From contig NC_045148.1 in the NCBI RefSeq assembly GCF_008831285.2, positions 1,922,001 through 1,986,000 on the forward strand: a stretch of 64,000 bases of DNA, in the 5' to 3' direction. Below, in pieces: positions 60,775 to 64,000 of this stretch (positions are counted from its first letter, which is position 1; every line of letters begins with the position of its first letter). Source of the stretch: Nymphaea colorata (taxonomy: Eukaryota > Streptophyta > Magnoliopsida > Nymphaeales > Nymphaeaceae). The notes below the pieces were generated by a model that saw only the letters and a program-made list of their open reading frames with translations, was not told where the DNA came from and ran no database searches. The position numbers and the translations under genes are program-made.

Positions 60775-61211
60775 ATGTTTTAGAACTCAATGACTGGCTG
60801 CTTGACTCACCCATTCTCGGCAGGTCACAGTGATGCGAGTCTTGTTTCGTTAACCATTATTTTTCTAAATAACAACGACACATAACTGGTCATTTAACCG
60901 TAAAATGATATGATTACGTGCATAAAAATAAGTTAAAAGGAACATCAAGTAAATCCATGGCTGAGTAATATTCACTCATGTAATAACAAGAAACCATGTC
61001 ATGAACTACTTTATCGGCTATATGGAGACTTTGACACATTTCAGTTTTCGACATTAATATATCAATCAAAGACAACCCCTCGACAGAAACAAGCGTTAAA
61101 GTTAACATAGCATGCATCACCGAATTTGGGTCAACTTCTTCCAATTTCGATAAAACCGAGTCTAGCCGAATCGTCTGAGTCAAGTTAAGTTGTCAAGAGG
61201 TTTTTAAACAT
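60775..61211. mobile_element. CGAGTC-type element with terminal inverted repeats
   Basis: The 437-bp block begins atgttttagaactc and ends in the inverted complement of atgtttaaaaacct, so the ends are imperfect inverted repeats. Interior words (cttgactcaccc, gatgcgagtc, gtctgagtcaag) tie it to the repeats at 12687-13153 and 36868-37020. The open frame on the minus strand is not a known protein. No target duplication was found. Confidence 0.65.
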
Positions 61212-62786
61212 GGAGTACAAGACTGTTAAAATTGAATTTTGACATTTTGCCCTGCTTTTTTCACAATGTTGATGTAACCACGGATCTCTAGTCTTCCTAA
61301 ATCCAAGCATCATACCCACTTGTATCAATGCATGTATATGATTTTTCTGTAATAAAGACGTTGAATGGAATAGATAAGGATTTCAAAAGAAGGTTGATAA
61401 TGACTAAATGTCACATCAAAGAGGTTGCTACATTCTGGAAACAAAATATAATAACATATTTTAACATTGTAGACTTCATGACATGCCTATTTTAATGCCA
61501 TGTTCTGCTGAGCAAGTCATTTCGACCACAAGCGTGTAGCTACTGTAATCGGTTGACTGGATGATATTACCTGTAATCACTTTCTAAATGGTAAGGGAAA
61601 AGCTTACCTGATGCTTTTGCTCTCATTCTTCCATCGTCGTGTTATTTGGCTTTGCACACAAGTCTACCCTAATTAACTAAATGATGTTGCATGATGAATG
61701 AAATCTTCTTATTTTCCTCCTTGCTTTCAGGGTCTAAAGTTGCGTCAGGGTCTTAGAAGCAAGAGCATCCCATCTCATAAGGCTTAAGAGAATCGCACTC
61801 ACGAGAATCAAATTGATTGTGCTCGGATTTTTGACTGAGTCTACCTTGGGGACTTGGGTCCGCCTTGCCGGTCTTATAAATCAATCTAGCGCTGCCGCAT
61901 TCTGCCGGTCGCCGTGTTCCGGGCATTCAATCCAGATTTGAATTGTGACGTGAGCCTTGGCTGAATCATGATAGGACCAAATCAAGCTTGCTTTGGTGGT
62001 AATGACATACTATGTTGGAATTTGGTTCTGCTAACAGTCTAGTCTACAGTTTGCTTTGATTGGTCCAAATCAAGCTTTCTTTACTGTTTATGATAGCCGA
62101 CCATTTTAGTTTATCAGGAAACAGAAATATGGACCCTGGTTGGCTGGGGTAGGCCACTGCCCACGCCAGTCCATAAAAAATTTCATTATATTGTGTTAAC
62201 TTCACATTGTTATGATTTTAAAATTTTATGCAATGTCACACTAAAGTTGTGTTACCAATGTAAGTGGTAATTTACTGTATATTTATATAGCCTGCGAAAT
62301 ATATGCACTTATATAAAGTGACAATCATGTACACTGATTATGAATCATTCGATTAACGTAGTTGGCAAAATACTTTGCCAATGATCAATCAGGATTAATG
62401 AATGTGTTAATGCACTTAGTTTTTCTATTTACTAAACGTATATATTTCATGAAAACATATATTATAAACAAGTGCAGAAGGGTTATCTGATATTTCATAT
62501 TTAATGTACACACCTCTTATATTTACTTAACACATGGTTTTTCACATTTCCCTTATTTACTTATTTCATAAACTATATATTTATACATTGGAAGGCGAAA
62601 GCCTGAGAGATCGAAGATGCTGATGCTGGTCCCACCGGCCAATCTTGAAAAATGGAAGTAGTTGATGGTTTTCCGATGTCCCATCGTAGACTGCCATGGT
62701 TGGGTAACTTGTCAACAGATAATGCGCGGCGTCATGGTCGCACTTAAATGCCTTAGCCGGTCGGATATATATATATATATATATAT

Positions 62787-62970
62787 ATGTGGTCTTCTTG
62801 TTATTGTATTATTTGCATACGTAAATTATTTCATTATATGAACTATGACGTTAATGTATAAAACATTTATGTACACCCACCTCTTACAAGTATATGATCT
62901 TCTCGTTATTGTATTATATGCATGCGTATATTCTTTGATTGTATGAAATATGATATTAATGTATGAAAAC
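62787..62970. repeat. Imperfect 105-bp tandem duplication
   Basis: tcttcttgttattgtattat at about 62793 recurs as tcttctcgttattgtattat at about 62898. Similarity continues through catacgta/catgcgta, tatgaactatga/tatgaaatatga and gttaatgtataaaa/attaatgtatgaaa. Confidence 0.75.
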
Positions 62971-63547
62971 CTGAAATTAAAGTAAGATCACGCTTGTTAG
63001 GAGCTGAAAATTAACTGATTTATGTTTTTTTTGTTTTTAAATTTTTTTGTACACACCAAAAAGGGGCTCACTTTATATTGATTCTTAGGTTGTCTAGATT
63101 TTTTAAAAATGTCTTGTGTGTACCTATATATTAGGATTCAAATATGTCAAATGTTGTTGGATGGTAATTTTTTTTTTTAAAAAAAAAGCATCGTTGATTG
63201 CATCGGGCATTAGCAACCGTTTATGGTATGGTATGATTAGGGGCGAAGCCAGAATTTTTTTTAAGTGCGTGCTGACAGTCCAACCTCTGAATCTGAGTAG
63301 GACCAATTAAATTTAAATCCAAAAAATACATAGCGCAATTAAAAAATTTTATATTTTTTTAATATAATTTTTTTTTTATTAGCCGAGGTGGAGCCATGGC
63401 CTAGGCCCTTGGGAATGATACAGCAACAACAACGGCTCACAATACTTTTTAGCAATGGATTTATGGTTATTTCAATGGTAATTTTTTAATTTTTTGTCAT
63501 CGAACAGTATACATGTTTGCTATGTATGTATATATTATGGAAGCAAT

Positions 63548-63604
63548 ATTCGATTAATGGAAATTATAAAGATTCTTTAAATTCGATTAATGGAAATTAT
63601 AAAG
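63548..63604. repeat. 33-bp period direct duplication
   Basis: A 24-bp word starting attcgattaatggaaattat occurs without mismatch at 63548 and 63581. Confidence 0.9.
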
Positions 63605-64000
63605 TCTTATTAAAAAGGATATGAACTGCTGTGGAAACTGAAGTTTTACTCCCTGCTTGCTTACCGCAAACATGTCAACAATTAATTGGGCAGAAAGTCA
63701 ATTCTCTCGTATCTACCTCTAGCGATTTTATTTTATCATGTCCTGTCACCTTCTCAACTTTCCGACGACATTTTAATTTCTATTTTGGGGAATATGGAAT
63801 GGACCAATCTATTTTTTAGTTTTTTTTTTTTCAGAAACAGTTCAAATGAATGAGAAATAAGGAAACGTATGGTGATAAATCAATTTATGAAAAAAGAAGA
63901 AATGTCAAAAAATAAGCCCATTTATTTAAGAAATTCATATAAAATTTAATCAGTACATGACATTGAAAAACTTTCACATTATTTTATACAGATATTTCTA

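Larger units (their letters stand above)
61212..64000. other. Intergenic region with repeat fragments, no gene recognised
   Basis: Contains a fragment similar to the interior of the hAT-type element of 6329-6550 (about 62120-62165: ggctggggtaggccactgcc), a TA tract at 62766-62788, two small tandem duplications and a gcgaagccag/ggtggagcca pair at 63243-63395 that may be a degenerate element of the same type. No coding exon was recognised. Confidence 0.5.

Noticed and set aside
1-64000. CRISPR array, bacterial-type operon or viral genome
   Set aside because: The intron-containing plant genes and plant-type repeats explain the window; no spaced identical repeats or viral replication genes were seen.

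Overview
This window is nuclear DNA of a flowering plant. Several genes are split by introns with plant-type splice sites. The proteins are closest, from memory, to plant families: a PUB25/26-type U-box ligase, a DEAH5/PRP22 splicing helicase, a DYW-class PPR protein, FtsZ2 and an IscA-like protein. Intergenic DNA is AT-rich with many (TA)n and (CT)n microsatellites and short hAT-type elements. Introns are short to moderate (up to about 2.4 kb, or 2.7 kb in one unresolved gene). I cannot name the species from sequence alone.

Layout. 1-20.4 kb holds one gene, the intronless U-box ligase on the minus strand (2444-3688). The rest is repeat-rich: four short elements with perfect 8-bp target-site duplications, a tandem CGAGTC-type repeat, a 198-bp palindrome built on a TA tract, and a decayed LINE (17.6-19.1 kb). 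20.5-24.9 kb is the two-exon splicing helicase, with an apparent one-base frameshift in a G run. 30.2-34.3 kb is ribosomal protein L10a in five coding exons, one intron being GC-AG. 35.6-39.2 kb is an unidentified, probably plastid-targeted glycine-rich membrane protein whose first exon I could not join cleanly. 42.3-47.8 kb is CIA1/CIAO1, the WD40 scaffold of cytosolic Fe-S assembly, in ten exons. 49.3-51.4 kb is an intronless DYW-type PPR protein. 51.6-53.8 kb on the minus strand is a broken FtsZ2 copy. 54.9-56.6 kb is a three-exon IscA-type Fe-S assembly protein. From 56.6 kb to the end I see only repeats and non-coding DNA.

Most genes are unrelated housekeeping genes with their own promoters, as expected in a plant. 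The one thematic coincidence is two Fe-S biogenesis genes (CIA1 and the IscA-like gene) about 7 kb apart on the same strand. They act in different compartments, so I do not treat them as a cluster. I found no evidence of a new multi-gene system. The most checkable observations are the helicase frameshift, the GC-AG intron, the FtsZ2 relic, the hAT-like pairs with intact target duplications, and the long palindrome.
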